Shown here in pieces: positions 16,894-25,339 of a DNA stretch of 64,000 bases. Made by a program: the position numbers and the translations under genes. The notes beneath the pieces are model-generated. The model did not search any database. It saw only the letters and a program-made list of their open reading frames with translations, and was not told the DNA's origin. The stretch covers positions 186,001 through 250,000 of the forward strand of contig CANMEE010000001.1 in NCBI GenBank assembly GCA_947496865.1, in the 5' to 3' direction. The DNA is from an uncultured Sphingomonadaceae bacterium. Its GTDB lineage: Bacteria > Pseudomonadota > Alphaproteobacteria > Sphingomonadales > Sphingomonadaceae. How positions within the stretch are numbered: the first letter of the stretch is position 1; each line of letters opens with the position of its first letter.

Positions 16894-17688
16894 ATGGCGG
16901 ACCTCAAAGATAAAGTAGCCATTGTTACAGGCGCTGGCAGCGGGATCGGACGCGCTTCTGCGCTGTTATTTGCCGAGCATGGTGCCAAGGTCATTGCCAG
17001 CGACCTTACCGACGCTGTTGAAGAGACCGCTAAGGGTTCTGAAGGTAACATCATCGCAATCAAAGCCGATGCAGGCTCAGAAGGCGATGTCGAAATGCTC
17101 GTCGAGGCTGCCGAGCAAAAATTTGGCGATCTCCATGTCTTTTTCGCCAATGCAGGCATTGGTGGCGGCTTTGAGGGTATCTTCGACAGCAGCGTGGCCG
17201 AATGGCAGGAAGTGTTACGCGTCAACCTCATCGGGCCATTTCTGGCTGCCAAATATGCTGGCAAAGTCATTGCTGACAGCGGTCATGGCGGTTCGATTAT
17301 CTGCACAGCCAGTGTTGCCGGTATCCGCTCTGGCGCCGGCGGCCCGGCTTATTCCGCCTCCAAGGCTGGCGTCATCAATCTGGTCAAAGTCGCGGCACAG
17401 CAATTCGCGACAGCCAACGTGCGCTGCAATGCCATTTGTCCGGGCATCACAGAGACCGGCATGACTCAATTTATCTATGACAAAGCGCGGGAGAAGGGCA
17501 AAGAAGACCGGCTAGGTTATCTCAATCCGTTGCGTCGCGGGGCCAACCCAATTGAAATGGCAGAGGTAGCGCTCTTCCTGGCTTCCGACCGGTCATCCTA
17601 TGTCAATGGACAGGCCATTGCTGTAGACGGCGGACTAAGCGCTTCGCACCCGGTCACCCGCCAGGAATTTGGTCGGACAGCCGTTTAG
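16894..17688 (+). CDS. SDR family NAD(P)-dependent oxidoreductase
   Basis: A 264-residue classical SDR ending the plus-strand catabolic operon. Motifs are [10 protein letters not shown] (about 12-21), NAGIGGG near 87, catalytic YSASK and [13 protein letters not shown] 16894 is chosen because AGGAG stands at about 8 bases; the longer in-frame start at 16840 would overlap the kinase gene and encode an implausible leader. It follows the kinase by 23 bases. It may act as 3-hydroxyacyl-CoA dehydrogenase after the phosphate-elimination step, by analogy with LvaD, but this is inference. Confidence 0.88.
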   Translation: MADLKDKVAIVTGAGSGIGRASALLFAEHGAKVIASDLTDAVEETAKGSEGNIIAIKADAGSEGDVEMLVEAAEQKFGDLHVFFANAGIGGGFEGIFDSSVAEWQEVLRVNLIGPFLAAKYAGKVIADSGHGGSIICTASVAGIRSGAGGPAYSASKAGVINLVKVAAQQFATANVRCNAICPGITETGMTQFIYDKAREKGKEDRLGYLNPLRRGANPIEMAEVALFLASDRSSYVNGQAIAVDGGLSASHPVTRQEFGRTAV

Positions 17689-17691
17689 CGT

Positions 17692-18339
17692 CTAGTTCGC
17701 GAGAGCAAGCTCACCGTCGCCCAGTTGCACGAAATCTACCCGGCCATCGGTCGCGCCACACAAAAACATACTTTGCGAGCTGCCAGATAATCCACCTTCA
17801 ACCCGCCAACCTGCGCCGTCCCGGGCGACCGATTGTATTTCTGATACCCGCGCATTGTTCCCGGCCTGCCGTTCAGCGGCGTTGGAACACACGTTTATTG
17901 CCATATCCATAGAGCCGGTGCCGCGATCGCTTCGGCTATCAGACCGTCGATTATCATAGCGGCGGTCGTCATTGCGCTGATCATAACGATAATCGCGATT
18001 ATCAGATCGACGATCCTGTTTATTCTTTGACGCCGCGCTTGCAATGGCAGCTATGCCGCCGATAATCAAAACCCCCGCCAATACATCACCAGCATCAACG
18101 CGGTTCCGGTGCCGGCGATAGCCGCGGCCATAGCCATAGCCACGATAACCCCGGTAACCGCGATGACTGCGCCAACCCTCGACTTTGTCGCTGTCTGCGC
18201 TCCAGCCAAGACTGGCCATATCAATCGCGCTGACAGGCGCTGGTGCACGATTAACCGGTGCAGCCATAGCTGGCGCAAATCCGGTAAAAACCAATGCTGT
18301 TGATGCAGCAATGGCGGAGAATTTCTTTTGAAAACGCAT
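17692..18339 (-). CDS. Exported Tyr/Arg/Asp-rich protein with glycine-rich hydrophobic segment
   Basis: A 215-residue protein with a signal peptide (KKFSAIAASTALVFTGFAPAMA) and a His/Arg/Gly/Tyr-rich stretch (residues about 57-80). A hydrophobic DAGDVLAGVLIIGGIAAIASAAS segment (about 82-104) follows, then a repetitive Arg/Asp/Tyr/Asn region, and then a globular C-terminus with two Cys (NVCSNAAERQAG and MFLCGATDGR). It shares this layout with the next gene upstream (18448-18957), so the two are diverged tandem paralogues. It likely resides in the periplasm or envelope; the function is unknown. Confidence 0.75.
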   Translation of the reverse strand: MRFQKKFSAIAASTALVFTGFAPAMAAPVNRAPAPVSAIDMASLGWSADSDKVEGWRSHRGYRGYRGYGYGRGYRRHRNRVDAGDVLAGVLIIGGIAAIASAASKNKQDRRSDNRDYRYDQRNDDRRYDNRRSDSRSDRGTGSMDMAINVCSNAAERQAGNNARVSEIQSVARDGAGWRVEGGLSGSSQSMFLCGATDGRVDFVQLGDGELALAN

Positions 18340-18358
18340 ATTATACCCCTATTTTCGG

Positions 18359-18400
18359 CAGATTCTGTGCCCCAGATTCTTGCACTATACTATATATAGT
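18359..18400. promoter_or_regulatory. Direct repeat and palindrome upstream of the exported-protein gene
   Basis: CAGATTCT occurs twice, 14 bases apart (18359-18366, 18373-18380), and a perfect 12-bp palindrome ACTATATATAGT lies at 18389-18400. Both stand 20-60 bases upstream of the minus-strand gene starting at 18339, where a promoter and activator sites would be expected. No regulator can be named. Confidence 0.35.
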
Positions 18401-18447
18401 TGGTCCAGCCTGTCACCAGGCTGAACCATTTTTTACATTTCGCAGGC

Positions 18448-18957
18448 TTACCTGCGATATTTCAGATTTTTCAGGCGTACTTCTGACACCCGTCTTCCGT
18501 CGACATAGCAAGTAAACTTGCCTCGATCATATCCGCGCCGATAGCCATTTTGGACAGCTAAGCGGCCCTTGACCTTATAGCCGTAGCGGGTCCGCTCGAC
18601 ATCGCGGATCTGGGTCACGTCGGCCCGGCCATAGTAGCCCGCCTTGCGTTCGGTCGCCCGTACACATTTGTTCACGGCCCGGCGCGAGCTGATGCGTTTA
18701 CCTTTGCGATAATTATTGTGGCGGTAGTTGTTGTTGCGATAACTGCGATCATTGCGATAACCATCATTATAGGCATAGCGATCTTTTTTGCCCGAGCTGG
18801 CAATAGCTGCAATGGCTCCGATAACAACGGCTCCGGCAATCACTTCGCCTGCGCTGATTCCACCACGGTCATAATCTTTGGCCATGGCCGGTGTTGCAGA
18901 AACGGCCATCGCAGTTGCGGCAGCGGTTCCGATCATTGCTGTTTTAAGAGTGTTCAT
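18448..18957 (-). CDS. Exported basic Tyr/Asn/Arg-rich protein, paralogue of the neighbouring gene
   Basis: A 169-residue protein with signal peptide (TAMIGTAAATAMAVSATPAMA), a hydrophobic glycine-zipper-like segment (SAGEVIAGAVVIGAIAAIASSG), a strongly basic Tyr/Asn/Arg repeat region, and a C-terminal module with two Cys (VNKCVRATERKAG, KFTCYVDG). Start ATG 18957 has AGGAAAG upstream; an in-frame GTG at 18963 is also possible. The same order of elements occurs in the gene at 17692-18339. Proteins of this kind are common in sphingomonads but have no known role; the very basic repeat could bind anionic polymer. Confidence 0.75.
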   Translation of the reverse strand: MNTLKTAMIGTAAATAMAVSATPAMAKDYDRGGISAGEVIAGAVVIGAIAAIASSGKKDRYAYNDGYRNDRSYRNNNYRHNNYRKGKRISSRRAVNKCVRATERKAGYYGRADVTQIRDVERTRYGYKVKGRLAVQNGYRRGYDRGKFTCYVDGRRVSEVRLKNLKYRR

Positions 18958-19127
18958 CTCCACTTTCCTTTCAAACTACCCGAGAACCATTTTCCGAGCT
19001 TGTGACACTCTTTTAGGGGATGGTGGTTGAGTGAAGACTGAACTCCTTTGTCAGGGCTTGTTCAGGTTAACGGCTATTTTTATGAACGCTAAAAATCCCG
19101 ATTTTCTGCGATATCGTTGAAAAATGA

Positions 19128-19160
19128 GCAAAAAGGCCGGAGATATTTCCATCCCCGGCC
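19128..19160 (-). terminator. Intrinsic terminator after the TonB receptor gene
   Basis: On the minus strand GGCCGG (19160-19155), a GATGGAAATATC interior that itself pairs in part, and CCGGCC (19140-19135) are followed by TTTTT. It stands 24 bases after the stop of the receptor gene. Confidence 0.8.
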
Positions 19161-19183
19161 CTCACTCCCAATATCTGGATTGA

Positions 19184-21562
19184 CTAGAAACCTTTGCGAA
19201 CCGAAAGGCCAAATGTTCGTGGCTGACCAACCCGGAAGCCCAAGCGTGCCCGCCCGCCGCGTTCGCGGTCAAAGGATTGCAGCGCATTTACATCAAATAC
19301 GTTCCGGACGTAGAGCGTGACATCCAATTCATTATCAAATTTGACTCCCGCGCTAAGATTCACCAGTTCATAGGCAGGCAGTTTCAAATCAACCACGGTT
19401 GCATCATTTCCAGTGGCACCTCCGAATGGCAATCCCGATACAAAGGAACGCGGATTATCAACCTGATCACTGGGTTGCGTGAAACGACTACCAACATGCT
19501 GGAATGTACCGGTCACGAAGGCGTCACCGCTACCGATGGGCCAGCTATAGGTCGCATCGCCCGATATCTGGAACTTGGGGACAGACGGCAAGCGATTGCC
19601 TTCTTCGACGCCGCCCAGCACCGTACCAGTACCATCCACGACAGTAGAATCAAATTCCGCTTCGATCAGCGAGCCCGATAGGCCGAGCTCCAGACCATCA
19701 AACACCTCTGCGGCCAATTCCCATTCAACACCCAAACTATGGGCTTCGGGAACATTGAAGGTGATGCGCGAGGAACAGGAGCCGGCATCCAGTGTCACCT
19801 GCAGATCACTGATATCAGTATAAAAGGCTGCTGCATTGAATCGGATACCGCCGCGCTGCGCCTTTACGCCCAGCTCATAATTCCACAGGGTCTCGTCGCC
19901 ATAATCCTGAAAAGCCCCGAATATAGCGGCATCTTGTGGCGTACATAGCGGGATATTGAGAGGATCATTCACTCCGCCAAGCCGAAAGCCTTGCGAAGCC
20001 TGCGCGTTGATTGAGATATCATCCGCCACATCATAGCTGAGCAAGAAACGCGGGGTGACGCCGTTAGAGGAGGTTTGATCCTGAACATTTGAATCACCAT
20101 TGGCAAACAGGCCGCCGGTAGAAATTGTCCGGTCTTCGCTAAAGTCATAATAGCGTATGCCAGCGGTTGCCGTCAGCCGGTCAGTAATCTCGTAGCTTGC
20201 TTCGCCAAAGGCGGCGAACTGTTCAATCTGAAAATCGAGATCGGAGTTAAAAGGCGAATCTGCTGGAAAACCATTGGCTACAGCAGCAGCAGTTCCAGCG
20301 CCCAAAGTGGCGTCAGTAGCCGCGTCATAACCGGGCGTCGGTAGACGTTGTTCATATTCCCGGGTCACGTCTGAATAAAAGCCGCCGACAACCCACTGGA
20401 AGCGGCTGTCATTATTACTGGCAAAACGGACTTCCTGGGTAAAGCTTTTGAGATCTGTTACATCGCGCAAATTAGATGGCAGTAAAACCGCGGCCTCCGG
20501 AAAGCCCAGATCGACCGATACTGACCCGCTCAGCGCGCTGGCATCGCGGCTGACCAATATTTCCCGGTCACTCAAACTACTGACAAAAGTGGCACTTACC
20601 GGCCCCAAATCCATATCGATCACCAGATCCGCAATCAGCGTTTCGTCCTTAAATTCCTCACGCAACAGCAGATATTGCTCTCGTTCCCCCAGCGTAATTG
20701 CCGGACGGGTTGTGGTGAAAGGATTGGCGAAAAGATTAAACACTTCCTGCCGGTTGAAACCGTCAGCGGTGATTTCCTGATAAATAACGCGCGGGGTGAT
20801 CGTTAGCCCCTCAACGGGCTGCAGCGTCAGCGCCAAACGACCGCCAATGCGTTCGCCGCTGTTCACATCTTCGGTGACCGTGCCGCCTTCACCTAGCGCA
20901 TCGATAAAGCCGCCAAATTGCGTGTAATAGCCAACCGCGCGGATAGCCGCCTTATCCTCGACCAAGGGAACATTCACCGCGCCCTTGAGGCTATACCCCA
21001 AATCATCGCCGTCAACGAGATTGACATCGCCTTCAACCGTACCGCCAAACTCATTCAAATCCGGCTGGTTCGTAATATAACGGATGGTTCCGCCAATCGA
21101 GCCGGAACCGAACAACGTGCCTTGTGGGCCGCGCAATGTTTCGACGCGATTGAGATCGAACAGGTCCAAATCCGGTGTGAACAGGGATAGCGAGATGACG
21201 GACTCGTCCAGATAGACACCGACCTGTTCCTTCACACCCGGTTGATCGCGAACAATTTGCCCTGCTGATACACCGCGAATGGCGACCTGACTTTGTCCGG
21301 GCCCCAAATTCTGAATAGTGAGGCCCGCCACATTTCGGGAGATATCTTCCAGCGTAACCGCACCGCTTTTTTGAATATCTTCCGATGTCTGCGCATTGAT
21401 CGAGAATGGGATGTCCTGAAGATTAGCATCACGCTTTGTGGCGGTCACGATGATGATATTATCGTCTTCTGCTTCCGCTGCACCCGCATCTTGGGCCAGC
21501 GCTGGCTGACCCGCAATGGCAAAAGTCAAAGCGGACAAGCTGATAAACTGTAATGATTTCAT
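19184..21562 (-). CDS. TonB-dependent outer-membrane receptor
   Basis: A 792-residue protein with signal peptide (QFISLSALTFAIAGQPALAQ) and a TonB-box-like IIIVTATKRDANLQDIPFS region. The plug domain contains GVSAGQ and VETLRGPQGTLFGSGSIGGTIRYIT. A 22-strand beta-barrel ends in an aromatic residue (LSVRKGF). This is the sphingomonad-type receptor often placed beside degradation or transport genes. It would move a bulky or scarce substrate across the outer membrane with TonB energy; it may serve the catabolic island just upstream, but no regulatory link is visible. GAGAGGG precedes the ATG. It is followed by a strong terminator. Confidence 0.93.
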   Translation of the reverse strand: MKSLQFISLSALTFAIAGQPALAQDAGAAEAEDDNIIIVTATKRDANLQDIPFSINAQTSEDIQKSGAVTLEDISRNVAGLTIQNLGPGQSQVAIRGVSAGQIVRDQPGVKEQVGVYLDESVISLSLFTPDLDLFDLNRVETLRGPQGTLFGSGSIGGTIRYITNQPDLNEFGGTVEGDVNLVDGDDLGYSLKGAVNVPLVEDKAAIRAVGYYTQFGGFIDALGEGGTVTEDVNSGERIGGRLALTLQPVEGLTITPRVIYQEITADGFNRQEVFNLFANPFTTTRPAITLGEREQYLLLREEFKDETLIADLVIDMDLGPVSATFVSSLSDREILVSRDASALSGSVSVDLGFPEAAVLLPSNLRDVTDLKSFTQEVRFASNNDSRFQWVVGGFYSDVTREYEQRLPTPGYDAATDATLGAGTAAAVANGFPADSPFNSDLDFQIEQFAAFGEASYEITDRLTATAGIRYYDFSEDRTISTGGLFANGDSNVQDQTSSNGVTPRFLLSYDVADDISINAQASQGFRLGGVNDPLNIPLCTPQDAAIFGAFQDYGDETLWNYELGVKAQRGGIRFNAAAFYTDISDLQVTLDAGSCSSRITFNVPEAHSLGVEWELAAEVFDGLELGLSGSLIEAEFDSTVVDGTGTVLGGVEEGNRLPSVPKFQISGDATYSWPIGSGDAFVTGTFQHVGSRFTQPSDQVDNPRSFVSGLPFGGATGNDATVVDLKLPAYELVNLSAGVKFDNELDVTLYVRNVFDVNALQSFDRERGGRARLGFRVGQPRTFGLSVRKGF

Positions 21563-21873
21563 GACGACACCCTCTCAAAATACGCGGCTGGCCATGACTT
21601 TTCTGCCATGTACTCAGCGGTGAATTGATGCCCTTGCCCTGCATTAAAAATGGATTTTACATTTTAGGGAAGGCCAAACTCGTGTTTTGACTAGTAATTT
21701 TAACAGGGGCGGGGTTTTTGTGTCGAATTGGTCACATATCGGACCTTTTCGTCCAATATGGACAAAAAAAGGCCGGGGCGTTTCCACCACCGGCCATAAA
21801 GTTGTTGTTCTCAGGAGGAACAAGTGGAGGTGCCGACCTTATATCTGGGAGGAGATGGTCGGCACCAAACGGG
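21563..21873. other. 311-base intergenic region between receptor and amtB
   Basis: No gene is seen. The left part must hold the promoter of the receptor gene (minus strand). An imperfect 12-bp inverted repeat (GTC-a-CATAT-c-GGAC and GTCC-a-ATATG-GAC) lies at about 21730-21763. The amtB terminator at 21764-21795 fills the right part. Confidence 0.5.
21764..21795 (-). terminator. Intrinsic terminator of the glnK-amtB operon
   Basis: Minus-strand arms GGCCGG (21795-21790) and CCGGCC (21776-21771), followed by seven T. The loop contains TGGAAA, as does the loop of the terminator at 19128-19160. It lies about 80 bases after the amtB stop. Confidence 0.8.
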
Positions 21874-23208
21874 TTAACCTTTGGCAAATTCCGGGTAAGC
21901 TTCGACACCGACTTCGGCGATGTCCATACCCAGCTGCTCGTCTTCTTCGGAAGGTCGAACACCAATGGTGAATTTCAAAATTGTCCAAACAATTGCACTG
22001 ATCGCAAAGGTAAAGGCTCCGATAGCGACCACCCCAAGAGCCTGAACTCCAAGCTGTGCGCCAACGCTCAGGGTCACACCGTCAACTTCGGACTGTGTAT
22101 TCCAAGCTACGATGAGCGTGCCCCAGATACCGGCCAACAAGTGAACCGGAATGGCGCCAACGACATCATCAATTTTCAGCTTGTCGAGCAATGGAACTGC
22201 GAACACTACGATCACGCCACCGATGCTACCGATAAGGATAGAAGCGGGGACAGATGGTGCCAGCGGTTCAGCGGTGATTGATACCAGACCAGCCAGAGCG
22301 CCATTAAGTGCCATTGTCACATCAATCTTCTTATAGAGAAGCTGTGTCAGGACAATTGCCGTAACCACGCCGCCAGCAGCAGCCATATTGGTGTTGACGA
22401 AAATCTTCGACACATCGCTGACGTCGCCAATTGTACCCATGGCAAGCTGTGATGCGCCGTTAAATCCGAACCAACCGAGCCACAGGATAAAGGTACCCAA
22501 AGTCGCGAGCGGAATGCTTGAACCTGGCATGACCGTGATCTTGCCGTTCACATAGCGGCCCATACGAGGTCCGATAATCAGCGCGCCAGCCAAAGCTGCC
22601 CAGCCGCCAACCGAATGCACAAGGGTCGATCCGGCAAAGTCACTAAAGCCGCGTTGATCGAGCCAGCCAGTGCCCCACTCCCAGCTACCCGTGATAGGGT
22701 AGATGAAGCCGGTTAGAACCGCGACAAAGATCATGAAGGGCCAGAATTTAACCCGTTCGGCAATCGTACCAGACACAATGGATGCGGTCGTCGCACAGAA
22801 AACCATCTGGAAGAACCAGTCGGACGCCACCGAATAACCGGTTTCGACATCCGCTTCACCGACAGCTTGCATGCCATAGGGCCCGAATGTGCCAATCCAA
22901 CTGGCAACGTCGGTATACATAAGATTGTAACCGGTGACCCAGAACATGATGCCCGCGAGAGAATAAAGACTGATATTTTTCAAGCACTGCATCGACACAT
23001 TTTTGGAGCGAACCAAACCCGCCTCCAGCATCGCAAAGCCTGCGGCCATCCACATGACCAGAAAGCCACCGATTAGAAACAGCAGCGTGTTGAAGATATA
23101 GGCGACATTGGCGCTAGGATCAGCAACTTCAGCCGCCTCCTGCGCCAATGCAGGTGATGCCATCCCTATGGCAACTAGACCTGCAGATAATGTTAGAATT
23201 TTTTTCAT
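21874..23208 (-). CDS. amtB: Ammonium transporter
   Basis: A 444-residue Amt/Mep/Rh-family protein with a cleavable N-terminal signal (TLSAGLVAIGMASPALAQ) followed by 11 transmembrane helices. Characteristic segments are FWVTGYNLMY, the WEWGTGWLDQRGFSDFAGST loop with the conserved D-F-A-G-S motif, and HSVGGWAALAGALIIGPR. It forms a trimeric ammonia channel in the inner membrane. It lies 17 bases after glnK, the usual order, so PII protein made from the same mRNA will gate it. Expression should follow nitrogen status through the sigma-54 promoter upstream of glnK. Confidence 0.95.
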   Translation of the reverse strand: MKKILTLSAGLVAIGMASPALAQEAAEVADPSANVAYIFNTLLFLIGGFLVMWMAAGFAMLEAGLVRSKNVSMQCLKNISLYSLAGIMFWVTGYNLMYTDVASWIGTFGPYGMQAVGEADVETGYSVASDWFFQMVFCATTASIVSGTIAERVKFWPFMIFVAVLTGFIYPITGSWEWGTGWLDQRGFSDFAGSTLVHSVGGWAALAGALIIGPRMGRYVNGKITVMPGSSIPLATLGTFILWLGWFGFNGASQLAMGTIGDVSDVSKIFVNTNMAAAGGVVTAIVLTQLLYKKIDVTMALNGALAGLVSITAEPLAPSVPASILIGSIGGVIVVFAVPLLDKLKIDDVVGAIPVHLLAGIWGTLIVAWNTQSEVDGVTLSVGAQLGVQALGVVAIGAFTFAISAIVWTILKFTIGVRPSEEDEQLGMDIAEVGVEAYPEFAKG

Positions 23209-23225
23209 TGATGCGCTTCCCTGTC

Positions 23226-23564
23226 TTAAATCGCGGTATCGCCGGTTTCACCGGTGCGAATACGAACGGCATTTTCGAGCTCCATGACGAAGATCTTCCC
23301 ATCGCCAATAGATTCCGTGCCCGCCGCGCTTTGAATGGCTTCCACAGCCTGCGCAGCCAATGCGCTGTCACATGCGATTTCCAATTTTACTTTGGGAACC
23401 ATGTTGGTGGTATATTCAGCCCCTCGATAAACCTCTGTCTGGCCCTTTTGGCGCCCGAAGCCCTTCACCTCAGATACAGTCATGCCCGCAACACCAACTT
23501 CCGTCAGCGCGTCACGCACATCATCGAGTTTAAACGGCTTTATTATGGCAATGATAAATTTCAT
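23226..23564 (-). CDS. glnK: Nitrogen regulatory protein P-II
   Basis: A 112-residue PII signal protein, the exact usual length. The T-loop GRQKGQTEVYRGAEY is present with Tyr51 as the uridylylation site, as are the B-loop region (AAGTESIGDGKIFV) and C-terminal IRTGETGDTAI. PII senses ATP/ADP and 2-oxoglutarate and controls AmtB, glutamine synthetase adenylylation and NtrB. Its place directly before amtB favours the name glnK over glnB. AAGGGGG precedes the ATG, and a sigma-54 promoter stands about 35 bases upstream. Confidence 0.95.
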   Translation of the reverse strand: MKFIIAIIKPFKLDDVRDALTEVGVAGMTVSEVKGFGRQKGQTEVYRGAEYTTNMVPKVKLEIACDSALAAQAVEAIQSAAGTESIGDGKIFVMELENAVRIRTGETGDTAI

Positions 23565-23596
23565 TATGCCCCCTTCTTGTTACCAAGGACAACATC

Positions 23597-23611
23597 GCAA
23601 AGGGCGTGCCA
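23597..23611 (-). promoter_or_regulatory. Sigma-54 promoter of glnK-amtB
   Basis: On the minus strand TGGCAC (23611-23606), five bases, TTGC (23600-23597): a perfect match to the -24/-12 consensus. Transcription would start about 12 bases downstream (near 23585), leaving a leader of about 20 bases before the glnK ATG at 23564. This is the expected promoter type for an NtrC-controlled glnK-amtB operon. Confidence 0.8.
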
Positions 23612-23626
23612 GAATCTTAACTGGCT

Positions 23627-23650
23627 GGATTCAAACAAAAAACTGAATCC
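23627..23650. promoter_or_regulatory. Inverted repeat upstream of the sigma-54 promoter
   Basis: Arms GGATTCA (23627-23633) and TGAATCC (23644-23650), 10-base spacer. It lies about 20-40 bases beyond the -24 element. The sequence does not match the enteric NtrC consensus, so it may be an alphaproteobacterial variant or another regulator's site. Confidence 0.4.
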
Positions 23651-23703
23651 ACAATTCTAAACAAAGGGTAAATTTTGGGCAGCGGTTTTGGATTGCCTAA
23701 ATT

Positions 23704-24522
23704 TTAGGCAGCACCTTTTTCCATTCTCGCTAAAATCTCTGGAATAATCGCTGCGGTCTCGCGGCGGCCAATTTCAATCAGCTCATCCGCTTTCGTGAAA
23801 TTCTGCATATCGATATGACCGACCGGGGGGGAGAGCGCAAAATCCGGGGGATCCAGCGCCAGCGAATAGCGCCCCAGATTGCGCAGGGACAAACCGACAG
23901 AAGCCTTCACAATCGCTATGCTATTGGGGTATTTGCCGTCTTTGCGGCTGATACCAGCCATTTCCACACGGTTGATAAAGTCATCCTGCAAATTGACCGA
24001 CAGACACAAGGCATCGGGCGCCATCTCACGCGCTGGCGATACCGGCACTGGCAGCGCTGCCCCGCCATCAACCAGCAGGCGCCCTTCATATTCCACCGGC
24101 TTGAATATACCTGGTAAAGACATGGATGCGCGCACGGCCGGCACCAGCTTGCCACTGTTCATGATGATCGTGTCGCCAGTTCTCAAATCAGCGGCGACAG
24201 CGGCGACTGGAATCGACAAGTCGGCAAAGCTGAGACTGCCGAGCTGCTCTTCCAGCTCTTTCTCGATCGTCCGGGCCCCCATGACCGCGCCGCGTTTGAA
24301 ATGCGGATCCATGAAACGAAGCAATGTTCGCAAATTGGCGGTGCGCGCGGTTTCCTCGAGATAATCAAGTTTTCCGGCAGCAAAGCTTGCCCCCGCTATC
24401 GCGCCAATGGACGTGCCCGATATTGCGGCAATTTCAATCGGCGAATCTTCCAGCGCGCGCAACACGCCGATATGGGTCCAGCCCAAACCAGCGCCGCCGC
24501 CCAGAGCCAAGGATAGCTTCAT
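23704..24522 (-). CDS. Patatin-like phospholipase family protein
   Basis: A 272-residue serine hydrolase of the RssA/patatin type. The oxyanion-hole GGGAGLGW (8-15), the nucleophile elbow GTSIG (36-40, Ser38) and the catalytic DGG (LLVDGGAALPVP) are all present, so it should be active on acyl esters or phospholipids in the cytoplasm. ATG 24522 has GAGGT at 7 bases; the longer in-frame start overlaps the upstream gene. It is the last gene of a compact minus operon. Its stop codon lies in a near-perfect GCCTAAA-T-TTTAGGC palindrome (23695-23709). Confidence 0.88.
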   Translation of the reverse strand: MKLSLALGGGAGLGWTHIGVLRALEDSPIEIAAISGTSIGAIAGASFAAGKLDYLEETARTANLRTLLRFMDPHFKRGAVMGARTIEKELEEQLGSLSFADLSIPVAAVAADLRTGDTIIMNSGKLVPAVRASMSLPGIFKPVEYEGRLLVDGGAALPVPVSPAREMAPDALCLSVNLQDDFINRVEMAGISRKDGKYPNSIAIVKASVGLSLRNLGRYSLALDPPDFALSPPVGHIDMQNFTKADELIEIGRRETAAIIPEILARMEKGAA

Positions 24523-24532
24523 AAAGAAGACC

Positions 24533-24745
24533 TCATAGCGAAACATCCTCTGCCAAAATCGCCTTGGCTTCGTCCAGATCTTCGGCCAGCACCATGACCC
24601 GCGCGGGCAGGGCTATCCCCGCTCCCTCGACAATATTCACACCGCTGTCGAAACAGACAGCACCGACGCCAGCCGCTTCCAGACGGCCGCGGATAATTTC
24701 AGCTTCTATGCCATGCATGTGGCGGGACAGTTCGACGAGGCTCAT
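24533..24745 (-). CDS. DUF2007 domain-containing protein
   Basis: A 70-residue cytoplasmic protein covering the whole DUF2007 family domain (VELSRHMHGIEAEIIRGRLEAAG, then a short strand-turn region and VLAEDLDEAKAIL). The fold resembles ACT/PII-like small signal modules and the family is labelled putative signal transducing protein without known ligand. It is packed in the operon: 3 bases after the PNPOx-like gene and 10 before the patatin gene. Confidence 0.82.
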   Translation of the reverse strand: MSLVELSRHMHGIEAEIIRGRLEAAGVGAVCFDSGVNIVEGAGIALPARVMVLAEDLDEAKAILAEDVSL

Positions 24746-24748
24746 GAA

Positions 24749-25324
24749 CTATAGCTCTTTCGGGTCGAAAAAATGTTCGGTTGCGCGCGAAGGCAGTCCG
24801 TCAATGCTGGTGGTTGTGGCTTTGACCTTCTCGAACCACTCTTCCTCTCCGGATTGCTCATGATATTTAATCAATGTTTCGCGTTCTTTTTCCAGTTTCA
24901 TATGGGGTATGCCATATCCACAGCTGCCCTGCACCGTCGTCACCGATATGTCGAATATCTGTCGGGTTCCCGGTAAAATATCGAAATGCCGTGCCAAATC
25001 ATCCCAACCATCATCCTGCGGCAGCACTGGCGTCCCCGTGCCGTACAACCGCATGATCAGTGCGGGATTACCAAAGTTATTGAACATGATCGTGACCCGG
25101 CCTTTATCGGCTTGATCCGCAATCATATGGGCATGGGTTTCATTGCCTGAACCACGCAAGTCCAAATAGGCGACCCGGTTCGGGCCCAGCACCCGAAATA
25201 CGTCATAGCCTTTAGGGGAAAGATTGATCCGTCCGTCCGCCGCCGCCGTCGCCACAAAGAACATCGGTTGCTTTGCGATAAAAGCTCTGTGGTCGTCGTT
25301 CAATGCGTCGAAAAATTCAGCCAT
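24749..25324 (-). CDS. Pyridoxamine 5'-phosphate oxidase family protein
   Basis: A 191-residue split-barrel flavoprotein. The N-terminal FFDALNDDHRAFIAKQPMFFVATAAADG and the central SPKGYD...VAYLDLRGSGNETHAHM region place it with pyridoxamine-oxidase-like FMN or F420 proteins, not with true PdxH. ATG 25324 is preceded by AGGATTGAG; a TTG nine bases earlier is possible but unlikely. Likely role: reduction of an unknown substrate with a flavin. It belongs to the tldD-patatin operon. Confidence 0.82.
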   Translation of the reverse strand: MAEFFDALNDDHRAFIAKQPMFFVATAAADGRINLSPKGYDVFRVLGPNRVAYLDLRGSGNETHAHMIADQADKGRVTIMFNNFGNPALIMRLYGTGTPVLPQDDGWDDLARHFDILPGTRQIFDISVTTVQGSCGYGIPHMKLEKERETLIKYHEQSGEEEWFEKVKATTTSIDGLPSRATEHFFDPKEL

Positions 25325-25339
25325 TAGTCTCAATCCTGC

